A stretch of 64,000 bases of DNA from Flavivirga eckloniae (GTDB taxonomy: Bacteria > Bacteroidota > Bacteroidia > Flavobacteriales > Flavobacteriaceae). The notes under the pieces were generated by a model that saw only the letters and a list, made by a program, of their open reading frames with translations, was not told the DNA's origin and searched no databases. Within the stretch, counting starts at the first letter, position 1. Each line of letters begins with the position of its first letter. The stretch lies in NCBI RefSeq assembly GCF_002886045.1, contig NZ_CP025791.1:4293001-4357000 (forward strand). Direction: 5' to 3'. Position numbers and translations under genes: made by a program. Positions 1 to 10,019 of the stretch are shown here, in pieces.

Positions 1-1253
1 TCCATCATTGGAGGATATGTAGATGAAATAAAGAAATTGGCAGCCCATTGAGCAGCTACCGCAATGGCTACCGCCTGACTTCTAATTTTATTCGGAAATA
101 TTTCTGAAATAAGCACCCAACATATTGGTCCCCAACTCATCATAAAAGAAGCGGTATAGATAATTATAAATACTAATGTAGCCATACCTATAATATCCAT
201 AAACGCTAAGACCGAAATAGCAATCATACCAATAGCCATTCCAATAGAACCGGTAATTAATAAAGGTTTTCTTCCCCATTTATCTACAGTTAATATGGCA
301 ACAACAGTAAAAATAACATTTACAAGTCCCATAATAATAGTTTGTAGCATAGAGGCATCTTTAGCCGCTCCCATACTTTCAAATATTCGTGGCGCATAAT
401 ATAGAGCCACATTAATACCTACAAACTGTTGGAAGACTGATAACAATATACCTACTATAATTACTTTTTTCCCATAAGAGAATATTTTGGCTTTGGTAGC
501 CGAAGCCTGTACCGTACTTTTTATGTCTTCAAATACCTGTTTCGCTTTTTCGGCGCCGTTAATGCGTGTAAGAATGGATAGTGCTTTGTCATTTTTTTGT
601 TTTAATGCTAAATATCTGGGCGATTCAGGCATAAAAAACATAAGTATAGAGAATATAGAAGCAGGTATTGCTTCAGATACGAACATTCTTCTCCAACCAA
701 TTTTATTAATCCATTCGATTGTTTGTCCTTCAGCTATACCCCAATTCACAAAATAAACAACCAGCATCCCGAAAATAATCGCAAATTGATTTAACGAAAC
801 AAGTTTCCCTCTAATTTCTGCTGGAGCAATTTCACCAATATACATAGGGCATACAGCTGATGCTAAACCAACCCCAATACCTCCTATAATACGATAAAAG
901 TTAAACATCCAAAGCAGCCCCATAGTAGGTGTATCTTTTTCGAAAAATAAAAATTCGGGATTTCCAGATCCTAAAGCAGATAATAAAAACAAAATACCTG
1001 CAATAATCAAGGCGTTTTTTCTACCGTACTTAGCCGATAAAATACCAGATATTATGCCGCCAATAATACAACCGATCAAAGCTGAAGAAACGGTAATACC
1101 ATGTAAAAAAGAACTCAACCCTTGACTATCGATTAAAAAAGCCTGGATCGATTTTTCTGCACCAGATATTACTGCAGTGTCATAACCAAATAATAACCCC
1201 CCTAATGTTGCAACAAGTGTTACCACATAAATAAATGCTGTATTTTGTTTCAT
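1..1253 (-). CDS. xylE: D-xylose:proton symporter, XylE-like (partial, cut by left edge)
   Basis: Inner-membrane sugar porter of the major facilitator superfamily, expected to import D-xylose with a proton. The frame opens at the ATG complementary to 1251-1253 and stays open to the window edge, giving about 417 residues without a stop. Sugar-porter signatures are visible: GGLLFGYDTAVISGA near the N-terminus, GRK after a transmembrane segment, PESPRYL before the central loop, QQFVGINV, and close to the edge WVLISEIFPNKIRSQA followed by AVAAQWAANF, which closely resembles E. coli XylE. It lies 94 bases downstream of xylA on the same strand, so it is probably the last or a late gene of the xylose operon. 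XylE proteins are about 490 residues, so roughly 70 are missing. Sugar specificity rests on context and overall similarity. Confidence 0.9.
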   Translation of the reverse strand, partial: MKQNTAFIYVVTLVATLGGLLFGYDTAVISGAEKSIQAFLIDSQGLSSFLHGITVSSALIGCIIGGIISGILSAKYGRKNALIIAGILFLLSALGSGNPEFLFFEKDTPTMGLLWMFNFYRIIGGIGVGLASAVCPMYIGEIAPAEIRGKLVSLNQFAIIFGMLVVYFVNWGIAEGQTIEWINKIGWRRMFVSEAIPASIFSILMFFMPESPRYLALKQKNDKALSILTRINGAEKAKQVFEDIKSTVQASATKAKIFSYGKKVIIVGILLSVFQQFVGINVALYYAPRIFESMGAAKDASMLQTIIMGLVNVIFTVVAILTVDKWGRKPLLITGSIGMAIGMIAISVLAFMDIIGMATLVFIIIYTASFMMSWGPICWVLISEIFPNKIRSQAVAIAVAAQWAANFFISSTYPPMM

Positions 1254-1283
1254 ATCTTATTTTAGTTTAGTTAAAAAAATTAT

Positions 1284-1331
1284 AAAAGCACTTAATCGTA
1301 ACCGGTACTTAAATTATGATTAAGCACTTTT
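1284..1331 (-). terminator. hairpin between xylA and xylE
   Basis: Arms AAAAGCACTTAATC (1284-1297) and GATTAAGCACTTTT (1318-1331) pair except for a 2-base internal mismatch. Read on the minus strand the stem is followed by a T-rich run (TTATAATTTTTTT). This could be a partial terminator that lowers xylE expression relative to xylA. Confidence 0.5.
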
Positions 1332-1347
1332 ATAGTTAAAGTGTATT

Positions 1348-2673
1348 TTAAATATATTGATTAATAATGTTTTCGAACAATTCCTGTTTTCCACTTTTTA
1401 AAGGTAATTCACCATTTTCCATAGCGATTTTATAAAGGTCTTCCAGGTTTAGGTTTCCTTTTTCGAACTCTAAGCCTTTTCCAGAATCGAAAGAACTATA
1501 ACGCTCTGTTTTTAGTTTTTCGTAAGGTGAAGAAGTCATGATTTTATCAGCTATTAATAATGCTCGAGCAAACGTATCGGCACCGCCAATATGAGCAAGG
1601 AAAACATCATCTAAATCTGTTGAATTTCTTCTAATCTTTGCGTCAAAATTAACGCCTCCACCTTGTAAACCACCAGCTTTTAAGAAAACTAACATGGCTT
1701 CGGTAGTTTCTTGGATGTTGTTCGGGAACTGATCTGTATCCCATCCATTTTGGTAATCGCCGCGATTAGCGTCTACGCTTCCTAACATACCTGCCTTAGC
1801 TGCAACCTCTAATTCGTGTTGGAATGTATGTTGTGCTAAAGTGGCGTGGTTTACTTCAATATTGATTTTAAAGTCTTTGTCTAATCCATATTCTTTTAAG
1901 AATCCGATAGCAGTCGCAGTATCAAAATCGTATTGATGCTTAGAAGGCTCCATTGGTTTTGGCTCAATAAAGAAGTTTCCTTTAAATCCATTAGCACGGG
2001 CATAATCTCTACACATGCTTAAGAAACGTCCCATATGATCCAATTCACGTCCCATATCTGTGTTTAGTAAAGACATGTAGCCTTCACGACCACCCCAGAA
2101 CACATAGTTTTCACCTCCTAAGGCGATTGTGGCATCTAATGCTAATTTAATTTGACCACCGGCTCTGGCAACTACATTAAACTCTGGGTTTGTAGAAGCG
2201 CCGTTCATGTAGCGCGGATTCGAAAAACAGTTTGCTGTACCCCAAAGTAGCTTTACACCAGAGGCCGCTTGTTTTTCTTTTAAATAATCGGTAATTGTTA
2301 ATAATCTTTTTTCAGATTCTGCAAACGTTGATGCTTCTTGAATTAAATCGAAATCATGGAAACAGTAGTATCCGAATCCCATTTTAGTGATAAACTCAAA
2401 AGCAGCATCTGCTTTGTCTTTGGCGGCCTGAAGCGGATCTGTTGCCTGATCCCATTCAAAATTTTGTGTGCCAGGTCCAAAAGGATCAGCCCCTTGTCCG
2501 CAGAATGTATGCCAGTAAGCTACAGAAAATTTAAAATGCTCACGCATTGTTTTTCCCGCGACAACCTGATCTGGATTGTAGTATTTAAATGCTAACGGGT
2601 TGTCTGATTCTTTTCCTTCAAATTTAATGTCGTTGATACCTTTGTAGTATTCTTTGTTGCCTATAATTGCCAT
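1348..2673 (-). CDS. xylA: xylose isomerase
   Basis: Cytoplasmic metal-dependent isomerase turning D-xylose into D-xylulose. The 441-residue length fits the longer class II enzymes. The expected signatures are present: YYCFHDFD with the catalytic histidine in the first third, VFWGGREGY in the middle, [15 protein letters not shown] with the active-site lysine, [21 protein letters not shown], and [11 protein letters not shown] near the end. It sits 15 bases downstream of xylB on the same strand and upstream of the XylE-like porter, so import, isomerisation and phosphorylation are encoded together. The ATG start gives the typical N-terminus with no signal peptide. Assignment is very secure. Confidence 0.97.
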   Translation of the reverse strand: MAIIGNKEYYKGINDIKFEGKESDNPLAFKYYNPDQVVAGKTMREHFKFSVAYWHTFCGQGADPFGPGTQNFEWDQATDPLQAAKDKADAAFEFITKMGFGYYCFHDFDLIQEASTFAESEKRLLTITDYLKEKQAASGVKLLWGTANCFSNPRYMNGASTNPEFNVVARAGGQIKLALDATIALGGENYVFWGGREGYMSLLNTDMGRELDHMGRFLSMCRDYARANGFKGNFFIEPKPMEPSKHQYDFDTATAIGFLKEYGLDKDFKINIEVNHATLAQHTFQHELEVAAKAGMLGSVDANRGDYQNGWDTDQFPNNIQETTEAMLVFLKAGGLQGGGVNFDAKIRRNSTDLDDVFLAHIGGADTFARALLIADKIMTSSPYEKLKTERYSSFDSGKGLEFEKGNLNLEDLYKIAMENGELPLKSGKQELFENIINQYI

Positions 2674-2688
2674 TTTACTTAAAATATT

Positions 2689-4173
2689 TTATTTATTGTT
2701 TAATATAATTTCTAACTCTTTTTTCCAGTTTTGATACGCCTTTATGTAGGGGGCGTTATTTTTTATGGGTACAAAAGTCATAACATGGTCGTTTTTTGTA
2801 ATGTTTGCACCAAATTTCTCAAAATCACCATCGGTTAAACCGGCAGCTCTAGCAGCGCCTACAGAACCTGTGGTGTTATATATTTCTATTTCATGTCCGA
2901 TCAGGGTTGCTACTGTGTTTGAAAATATTTCTGAACGGAACAGGTTATCGTTTCCAGCTCTAATCACGTTGATTACGGCGTTGTCATTTTTCATAATATC
3001 CATACCATAAACAAAAGAAAAGGCAATACCTTCCAGAGCAGCTCGATATAAATGTCCGTCGTTGTGTTTATTAAAATTTAGGTTGCAGTAATGAGTGCCA
3101 ATATTTTTACTGTTTAGCATTCTTTCGGCTCCATTTCCAAAAGGAATGACACAAACACCATCTGAGCCCACGGGAACTTCGCTGGCTTTATTATTCATGT
3201 CTTCGTACGAATTGCAAGCAAGATTGTCTTTTAACCAACGGTATTGGATTCCTGCTCCATTAATGCATAATAGTTTTCCTAGAGCTGGGTTTTCCTTAGT
3301 GTAATTTACATGTGCAAAATGATTGATTCTTGAGGCTTCTTTCGATTTCAATGCATTGGTAACAGCATAAACAACGCCAGATGTCCCTCCAGTTGCTGCT
3401 ACCTCACCATGGTTGAATACATTTAAGGAAAGTGCATTGTTGGGTTGGTCGCCCGCTCTATAATTTACAGAAGCACCAATGGGTAAACCGGTATCTGCCG
3501 CGCCTTTTTCGTTAACGGTACCTTGATTTGTAAAGTTTTCTACAATGTCTGGCGTTAATGCCGGGTCTATACCGTAATGTTCCAACAGAAAGTTTGCTAA
3601 TGAATCACTTTCATAATCCCAAAGGATCCCTTCAGACAAACCATTCTTTGTCGTATTTATGACTCCGGTAAGTTTGTAAGCAATAAAATCTCCGGGTAAC
3701 ATGTACTTGTGTATTTTAGAGTACAACTCCGGCTCGTTGTCTCTAACCCATTTTAATTTAGATGCTGTAAAATTTCCCGGCGAGTTTAATAGTTTTCCGG
3801 TACAAGTGTCGTGTCCTAAAGCATCGAATGCTTTATTGCCAATTTCAATAGCTCTACTGTCGCACCAAATAATGGAATTGCGCAATGGGTTTCCTTGCTC
3901 ATCTACAACAACCAGACCGTGCATTTGGTAAGAAATACCAATACCAGAAATTAATGAAGCATCAATATTGGCTTCTTTAATAGCTCTTTTTGTTGCAATA
4001 CAAACATATTCCCACCATACGTTTGGGTCTTGTTCTGCCCAATCTGAATGAACGGCAATAATTTCCATTTCATTTTCTGGTTCGTGTAGTGCTGATAGTT
4101 TTTCTCCTGTTTCTGCATTTACAATGGCTACTTTTACAGAAGAACTTCCTAAGTCATATCCTATATAATACAT
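2689..4173 (-). CDS. xylB: xylulokinase
   Basis: FGGY-family sugar kinase phosphorylating D-xylulose to D-xylulose 5-phosphate for the pentose phosphate pathway. At 494 residues it is of normal length. The N-terminal phosphate-binding motif DLGSSSVKVAIV, the substrate segment YQMHGLVVVD, the catalytic-aspartate region YRAGDQPNNAL and the second ATP-binding motif TGGTSGVVY are all visible, with the C-terminal glycine-rich GSVGAARAAG. Its ATG lies only two bases past the stop of the GntR-type regulator gene, so the two are almost certainly cotranscribed. Related FGGY kinases use other sugars, but the neighbouring xylA and xylE make xylulose the clear choice. Confidence 0.95.
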   Translation of the reverse strand: MYYIGYDLGSSSVKVAIVNAETGEKLSALHEPENEMEIIAVHSDWAEQDPNVWWEYVCIATKRAIKEANIDASLISGIGISYQMHGLVVVDEQGNPLRNSIIWCDSRAIEIGNKAFDALGHDTCTGKLLNSPGNFTASKLKWVRDNEPELYSKIHKYMLPGDFIAYKLTGVINTTKNGLSEGILWDYESDSLANFLLEHYGIDPALTPDIVENFTNQGTVNEKGAADTGLPIGASVNYRAGDQPNNALSLNVFNHGEVAATGGTSGVVYAVTNALKSKEASRINHFAHVNYTKENPALGKLLCINGAGIQYRWLKDNLACNSYEDMNNKASEVPVGSDGVCVIPFGNGAERMLNSKNIGTHYCNLNFNKHNDGHLYRAALEGIAFSFVYGMDIMKNDNAVINVIRAGNDNLFRSEIFSNTVATLIGHEIEIYNTTGSVGAARAAGLTDGDFEKFGANITKNDHVMTFVPIKNNAPYIKAYQNWKKELEIILNNK

Positions 4174-4175
4174 AG

Positions 4176-5180
4176 TTATAAAGATTCTCTTAATGTTAAA
4201 TTTGTAGGTATAAATACCTGCAAGGGTTCGTTTTTATAAATAAATTCTGCTGCTTTCTCTCCTAATGCTTTAAAATCGGTTGAAACAACAGAAATTCCCT
4301 TATAAATAAATTTTTTCATTGGGGTTTCGTTATATGATAAAAAGCCAACATCTATACCTGGTTCTAAATCGTTATTTCGGCATTCTTCTAAAAACTTTCC
4401 TAAAAAACGATCACTAACACTTATGTAGGCTATGTTCTTTTCAATCTTAAAATGTTTTAAACTTTTTATGTTTATTACTTTATATTTAAACTGTAATGTT
4501 TTACAATACTTTTCGAAATGGGCGATTGCTTCTACAGGATGATACGTGTATTCTGGAAAAACAAAATAGATTTCTTTGTATTTTTCGAATAGGGTATTGG
4601 CGCCTTGTAAAGCTTCAAAAAACGAATCGCCAAAATCTTGACAAACAAAATTGTTGTCCTTTTTAGAGTGTATGTTCCAATCTATTAGAAGTAGTTTTTC
4701 GTTCCTAAATCCATCTAAAACTTTAGGAACCTCTTCGTTATTAAACCCCATCACCACATACTTGTAGTATTTACCCTTGCTATTATTCAATATCGTTTTA
4801 AAGTTTTCGATATTATAATGGTGAAATTGTACGTCTGTAATAACATTATCCGGTAAGTTATTTATAAAGGCATGGTATAAAACTTCCTTGTAAGCTTTAA
4901 AGGTGTCTAACACTAAGAGTACTTTTCTTGTAACATTGGCAACATAATAGCCTTTGTTGGGAACAGAATCTATTACTTTTTGGTCTTTTAATATGGTATA
5001 AGATTTAAAAACAGTGTCTCTAGAAAGTTTGTAATCCTTACAAATACTGTTAACAGAAGGGAGCATGTCTCCAACAAGCATCGTGTTATTAGCTAAAGCA
5101 TCATTTATAGCATTAACTAATTGTTGATATTTCGGTATATCACTATTAAGATCGATGTCAAAAATAAATTTGTTTTTCAT
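4176..5180 (-). CDS. xylR: GntR-family transcriptional regulator with sugar-binding domain (XylR type)
   Basis: DNA-binding regulator, 334 residues. Residues about 10-75 form a GntR winged helix (IPKYQQLVNAI, MLPSVNSICKDYKLSRDTVFKSYTIL, KGYYV). The remainder looks like a periplasmic-binding-protein/LacI-type ligand domain, ending with DVGFLSYNETP and the IYKGISVVSTDFKALGEKAAEFI segment typical of that fold. This architecture is found in xylose-responsive repressors of Bacteroidetes. It is the first gene of the minus-strand xylose operon, two bases before xylB, and is divergent from the hybrid sensor gene at 5272. The likely role is xylose-controlled expression of its own operon; the ligand is inferred from context, and the gene symbol is a family-level assignment. 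Confidence 0.82.
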   Translation of the reverse strand: MKNKFIFDIDLNSDIPKYQQLVNAINDALANNTMLVGDMLPSVNSICKDYKLSRDTVFKSYTILKDQKVIDSVPNKGYYVANVTRKVLLVLDTFKAYKEVLYHAFINNLPDNVITDVQFHHYNIENFKTILNNSKGKYYKYVVMGFNNEEVPKVLDGFRNEKLLLIDWNIHSKKDNNFVCQDFGDSFFEALQGANTLFEKYKEIYFVFPEYTYHPVEAIAHFEKYCKTLQFKYKVINIKSLKHFKIEKNIAYISVSDRFLGKFLEECRNNDLEPGIDVGFLSYNETPMKKFIYKGISVVSTDFKALGEKAAEFIYKNEPLQVFIPTNLTLRESL

Positions 5181-5242
5181 TTAATAACTGTGCTGTTCTG
5201 TTCTGGTTTGTAAATATATTAAAAAATCAGTTTTTTATTTGG

Positions 5243-5250
5243 TATATTTG
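5243..5250 (+). promoter_or_regulatory. candidate -7 promoter element of the hybrid sensor gene
   Basis: TATATTTG matches the Bacteroidetes -7 consensus TAnnTTTG and lies 21 bases before the chosen ATG at 5272. No clear -33 TTG is seen at the usual spacing. Confidence 0.4.
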
Positions 5251-5271
5251 AGAAATATTTTTCTATTATTT

Positions 5272-8200
5272 ATGAGCATTTATACAATTAAAAACCTTCG
5301 TTTTTATTTTGCCCTATTCTTTTTGTTCGTTTTAGGGGCAGTTAACAGTCAAAGTAATATCTATTTCGATCATATAACTACAGAAGACGGTTTGTCTCAA
5401 AGTGATATAAATAGCATTTACCAAGACCCACAGGGGTTTATGTGGTTTGGGACTCATGAGGGGCTTAATAAGTACGATGGCTATAACTTTACTATTTATA
5501 ACCCGGATTCTAATAACCCTAATAGTATAAATAGTAACTTGATTTTTTCTATTACTGGAGATGAAGAAGGGAATTTATGGCTTGGTACTACGGGTAAAGG
5601 TTTGAGTTATTTTGATAAATCGTTAGAAAAGTTCACACATTTTTTACACGAAGAAGGGAATGATAATAGCTTAAAAAATAATCATATAAGTGCTGTTTAT
5701 AGAGATAAGAAGAATAGATTATGGGTTGGTACTATTGATGGTTTAGATCTGGTTGACCTTAATAAACCTAAAGATTCAATACAGTTTCAGCATTTTAATT
5801 TAGAACACGATCGGTTAATTGCCGGTTTTGGAGATAATAATATTTATTCAATTTTTGAAGACAGTAAGGGGCAAGTATGGGTAGGAGGATTAAGAGGCCT
5901 CTATAAGTTATCCAGAAATCAAAATGGGGATATCTATTTTAGATTGGTTAATAGCTTGATCGGAATGAACAGACTATCTGTGCGTAGTATTAGCGAAGAT
6001 AATTATGGACGTTTACTTATAGGAACTACCATCGGGTTGTATATATTGAGAAAACACAATGATTCGCATAGGGTTGAATTAATTACTTCTGGCTTTATTA
6101 ATAATATTCTTATAGAGAATGATAATATTTGGATGGGAACGAACAATGGTTTGTTGTTTTATGATAATTCCGATGAAACTAAAAATCCGCAGTTTTTAGC
6201 ACAATTTGCTTACAATCCGCAAGATCCAAATAGTTTAAGTAAAAATATAGTGAAATCTTTAGCTAAAGATATTACTGGAATTATATGGGTAGGTACAAAT
6301 GGAGGCGGAGTTAATAAATTCGATCCAAAAAGAAAAAAGTTTAAGCATGTAAAGAAAACATTAAATCCGAGCAGCCTTAGTTACGATAAAATAAGGTCTA
6401 TGTTTGAAGATAGTAATGGTACGTTATGGATTGGAACTGAAGGGGGCGGTTTAAATATGTTGCTTCCTAATGATAGCACAAACTTAGAATTTAAAAACTT
6501 TATGGCCATACAAAGCCCTTTTGTTACAATAGAGATAAAAAGGGAAGATAAAAAAATATTACTTATTGGAGCCGAAAACACTCCAGGGCTGTTTGAGTTG
6601 GATATAACAGACCCGGAAAAGGTGAAAGAAAGCGATATTAATGTTTTCCAACCAGTATCTGGGAGTATTTTTGCCATATTGGAAGATAGGCGTAAAAATA
6701 TTTGGATCGGGACCTATAATGGAGGTGTAAACCGTTTGTTATATAACAAATCTACCAAGAGTTACAAACAAGATGTTTTATCCCATGTTAAAACCGATTC
6801 ATCAAGCATTTCAAATAATATTATTAGAAATATTCTAGAAGATCGCAAGGGGAATATATGGTTTGCTACTGGCTACGGTCTGTGTAAGTTAACACCAGAA
6901 GAGGCCGTTAAAAATAAGCCTAAGTTTACTACTTACAAGAATATCCCTTCAGATAGCAGAAGTATTAGCCATAATTACATACTGGAGCTTTTTGAAAGTG
7001 AAAATGGTGATATATGGATTGGAACATTGGGAGGAGGACTTAATAGATTGATTCAATCTAAAGATGGTTCGTCAGACCGATTTGAATCTTATAAAACAGA
7101 AAATAGTGGTCTGCCTAATAATGTTATCAAAGGAATTTTAGAAGATGAGGAAAACAATTTATGGTTATCGACAAATAAAGGGCTTTCCAAGTTTGATCCT
7201 ATTAAAAACATATATAGAAACTACGATATTAATGATGGTCTTCAAAGTAACGAGTTTCAGGAGTTGGCCAGGTTAAAACGAAAAAATGGAGAGCTTTTAT
7301 TTGGAGGAATAAATGGGTACAATACATTTTTTCCGAGAGATATCAAGGATAATAAAGAAGAAGCAAAAACAATTATTACAAATTTCTCAATTTCCAATGA
7401 GCAAATAAATATTGGCGAATATGTAAATGGTCGTATTATTCTTGATAAGGATATAAATGAAATCGAAGAAATTCAATTAAAGTATAAAGAAAATAGTTTT
7501 TCTTTTGAATTTGCGGCTTTACATTATGCGTCGCCACGTAAAAATCAGTTTGCCTATATGCTTCAAGGGTTTGATAAAGATTGGATTTATACAACATCAA
7601 ACAAGCGTTTTGCAACATATACTAATTTAGAACCTAGTATTTATACTTTAAAAGTAAAAGCCTCAAATAATGATGGGATTTGGGACTCAACGCCCTCTGA
7701 AATAAAAATTAGAGTGATTCCTCCATTTTGGCGAACAAACTTTGCTTATTTTTTCTATAGCCTTATTATAATTGGATTTTTACTTCTTTTTAGAATGTTC
7801 ACCATTATTAGAACAACTAAAAAACACCAATTAGAGATTGAGCATTTTGAGAAGAAAAAAACAGATGAGTTACAGAGAATAAAATTAGAATTCTTTACAA
7901 ACATATCTCATGAATTTAGAACGCCAATTACTTTAATTAAAGGACCTTTAAAATATTTGCAAAAGAACGTAGGTTTATTAGATAAGGAGGTAGTACATGA
8001 GCAGTATCGACTCATTCAAAAGAATAGCGATTATTTGTTGAGGTTGGTTAACGAGTTATTAGATTTTAGAAAAATCAATCAAGGGAAAATGAGGCTGGTA
8101 ATGCGTAAAAGTAATATAGCCAGATTTATTAAAGAGATATGTGAGCCTTTTCAATTTTTGGTTAGAAAAAAACAAATTTCTTTCAACCTTATTGCTTCCG

Positions 8201-9507
8201 ATGAGGAGCTGGAAACATGGTTCGATCATGATGCGTTAGAGAAAATAATGAGTAATCTTTTATCCAATGCATTTAAGTTTACACCAGAAGGTGGTGATAT
8301 TAGTGTGGAAATTTCTCTTAGCAAGGATATTGGCGTTAATGAATTTGATGAGAATGAAATGAATTTTGTTAAGATAGAGGTAAAAGATTCCGGAGTAGGG
8401 ATCGAGGAGAGTAAATTGCCAAATATTTTTGAGCGGTTTTATACAGACAAAGATAATTCTAATCCTAAAGGCGTTGGTATTGGGCTTTCCTTTACAAAAG
8501 ATATTATTGAACTGCATCAGGGTATTATTGAGGTGGAGAGTACGCCAAATAAAGGAACAACGTTCATTGTTCAATTACCAGTAGAAAGGAAGGCTTATGA
8601 AGGCATTCCGGAGATTAGCTGTAAGGATGTTTCGGAAGTCGATTTTCATGTACGTACTTCGGAGTCTGATTCTATGGCTATAAGTATTAATGATGAATTG
8701 GTAGATAGTAATTTATCGCAAATAAGGTCTAAACTTCCCGTATTACTTATTGTAGACGATAATCCGGATATAAGGAGTTTTGTTAAGCGGGTGCTTGGCG
8801 AAAAATATAATGTTTATGAAGCTGAAAATGGTAAGGAAGGTTTTGAATTAGCTAATAAGCTTATGCCAAATATTATTGTTACAGATATTATGATGCCAAT
8901 AATGGATGGTATTGAATTTTGTGAAGAGATTAAAACAAAAAAGGAAACCAGTCACATTCCGGTTATTATGCTAACGGCAAAATTATCGCAGGAAACAGAG
9001 ATAAAAGGTCTTAAAACCGGAGCTGATGCCTACATAAGAAAACCCTTTGATGTAGAACTATTAGAGCTTAAATTAACGAATATCTTAAAAATCCGTGAGG
9101 AATTAAGAAAACGATTTAATCGTGAGATATCATTACAACCGCAGGAGGTAACTGTAACGACTATGGACGAAAGGTTCTTGCAGCAAGCTATAGAGATTGT
9201 TGAAAAGAATATGATGAATACCGATTTTAGTGTAGAAATGCTGGTAAAAGAAATGGGACATAGCCGTAGTAACCTATATTTAAAATTTAAGGAAATTACG
9301 GGACTTTCATCAAGTGAATTTATTCGAAATATTCGTTTAAAAAGAGCGGTTCAACTTTTCGAGAAAAGTGATTTTTCGGTTAAGGAAATTATGTATATGA
9401 CTGGGTTTAATACGGCATCGTATTTTGCCAAATGTTTTAAAAAGCAGTTTGGTGTTATACCAAGTGAATATGTGAGCCAAAACCTAGCCAAGAAAAATGA
9501 TAAATAA
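5272..9507 (+). CDS. hybrid two-component system sensor/regulator (HTCS)
   Basis: One-protein two-component regulator of polysaccharide utilisation, about 1411 residues. A signal or anchor segment is followed by many WFGT/LWxGTxGGG beta-propeller repeats (about 30-690), a Y_Y_Y domain (about 725-800), a transmembrane helix (about 820-845), a histidine kinase with phospho-accepting His near residue 880 (NISHEFRTP), an ATPase domain (GVGIGLSFTKDI), a receiver with phospho-Asp near 1205 (TDIMMPIMDG) and a C-terminal AraC helix-turn-helix. The ATG at 5272 was preferred to an in-frame TTG at 5239 because it gives a normal N-terminus (SIYTIKNLRFYFALFFLF). HTCS sensors bind oligosaccharides in the periplasm. 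Its targets are not evident: it borders the xylose operon but no SusC/SusD pair is nearby. Confidence 0.93.
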   Translation: MSIYTIKNLRFYFALFFLFVLGAVNSQSNIYFDHITTEDGLSQSDINSIYQDPQGFMWFGTHEGLNKYDGYNFTIYNPDSNNPNSINSNLIFSITGDEEGNLWLGTTGKGLSYFDKSLEKFTHFLHEEGNDNSLKNNHISAVYRDKKNRLWVGTIDGLDLVDLNKPKDSIQFQHFNLEHDRLIAGFGDNNIYSIFEDSKGQVWVGGLRGLYKLSRNQNGDIYFRLVNSLIGMNRLSVRSISEDNYGRLLIGTTIGLYILRKHNDSHRVELITSGFINNILIENDNIWMGTNNGLLFYDNSDETKNPQFLAQFAYNPQDPNSLSKNIVKSLAKDITGIIWVGTNGGGVNKFDPKRKKFKHVKKTLNPSSLSYDKIRSMFEDSNGTLWIGTEGGGLNMLLPNDSTNLEFKNFMAIQSPFVTIEIKREDKKILLIGAENTPGLFELDITDPEKVKESDINVFQPVSGSIFAILEDRRKNIWIGTYNGGVNRLLYNKSTKSYKQDVLSHVKTDSSSISNNIIRNILEDRKGNIWFATGYGLCKLTPEEAVKNKPKFTTYKNIPSDSRSISHNYILELFESENGDIWIGTLGGGLNRLIQSKDGSSDRFESYKTENSGLPNNVIKGILEDEENNLWLSTNKGLSKFDPIKNIYRNYDINDGLQSNEFQELARLKRKNGELLFGGINGYNTFFPRDIKDNKEEAKTIITNFSISNEQINIGEYVNGRIILDKDINEIEEIQLKYKENSFSFEFAALHYASPRKNQFAYMLQGFDKDWIYTTSNKRFATYTNLEPSIYTLKVKASNNDGIWDSTPSEIKIRVIPPFWRTNFAYFFYSLIIIGFLLLFRMFTIIRTTKKHQLEIEHFEKKKTDELQRIKLEFFTNISHEFRTPITLIKGPLKYLQKNVGLLDKEVVHEQYRLIQKNSDYLLRLVNELLDFRKINQGKMRLVMRKSNIARFIKEICEPFQFLVRKKQISFNLIASDEELETWFDHDALEKIMSNLLSNAFKFTPEGGDISVEISLSKDIGVNEFDENEMNFVKIEVKDSGVGIEESKLPNIFERFYTDKDNSNPKGVGIGLSFTKDIIELHQGIIEVESTPNKGTTFIVQLPVERKAYEGIPEISCKDVSEVDFHVRTSESDSMAISINDELVDSNLSQIRSKLPVLLIVDDNPDIRSFVKRVLGEKYNVYEAENGKEGFELANKLMPNIIVTDIMMPIMDGIEFCEEIKTKKETSHIPVIMLTAKLSQETEIKGLKTGADAYIRKPFDVELLELKLTNILKIREELRKRFNREISLQPQEVTVTTMDERFLQQAIEIVEKNMMNTDFSVEMLVKEMGHSRSNLYLKFKEITGLSSSEFIRNIRLKRAVQLFEKSDFSVKEIMYMTGFNTASYFAKCFKKQFGVIPSEYVSQNLAKKNDK

Positions 9508-9654
9508 AGCAAAGAGGGGCTAAAAATTAGTTTGATGTCATTTTGAGCCCTTCGACTTTAGTTTATGTTGAGCACAATAGATGTACCCAAAATAGACTTT
9601 GTCGAAATACATGTAACTTACTGATAACAAGTTTTTACTTTTTGTTATCCAGAT

Positions 9655-9687
9655 AGATCTGTCAGGTTTTTAAAACCTGACAGATCT
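9655..9687. repeat. 33-base perfect palindrome
   Basis: Arms of 16 bases (AGATCTGTCAGGTTTT and its exact reverse complement) flank a single central T. It lies downstream of the hybrid sensor gene and could form a very stable hairpin, either as a transcript end or as a mobile palindromic repeat. Confidence 0.7.
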
Positions 9688-9989
9688 AAGTTCTGATAAT
9701 ATAGTCAAGGTCATATCAAGATCGGTTTCGGTGAGTTTAAGCTGATAAATCAAATCTTTTTATCCTCACAACTCAAAAACAATCTAATTTTAATTGATTA
9801 GATTTATTTTAACTTTTTATCGATTATTTTTATCGAAATTTAACGTGCATTTATCGAAAAAAAATCTCTGATTTGTTGGTTGTCTATACTAAGTTGCTTT
9901 TCGACGATTGAAGCAGTAACCTGTTGATATACAAGGTTAAGTATTAGTTTATCTGCATATATATCGGATAAAAAAAAGCTGTTTATTTG

Positions 9990-9997
9990 TACCTTTG
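9990..9997 (+). promoter_or_regulatory. candidate -7 promoter element
   Basis: TACCTTTG fits the Bacteroidetes TAnnTTTG consensus and ends 22 bases before the ATG at 10020. The -33 element is not convincing. Confidence 0.45.
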
Positions 9998-10019
9998 TTC
10001 AAACATAAAATTAGCCCTC

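Larger units (their letters stand above)
9508..10019. other. intergenic stretch with a perfect palindrome
   Basis: No coding region was seen. It holds fragments related to other intergenic spacers (a CTTCGACTTTAGTTTATG stretch), one perfect 33-base palindrome at 9655-9687, and the promoter of the next gene. Confidence 0.5.

Noticed and set aside
5239-5271. TTG start for the hybrid sensor
   Set aside because: It overlaps the promoter-like TATATTTG; the ATG at 5272 leads directly into the signal segment.
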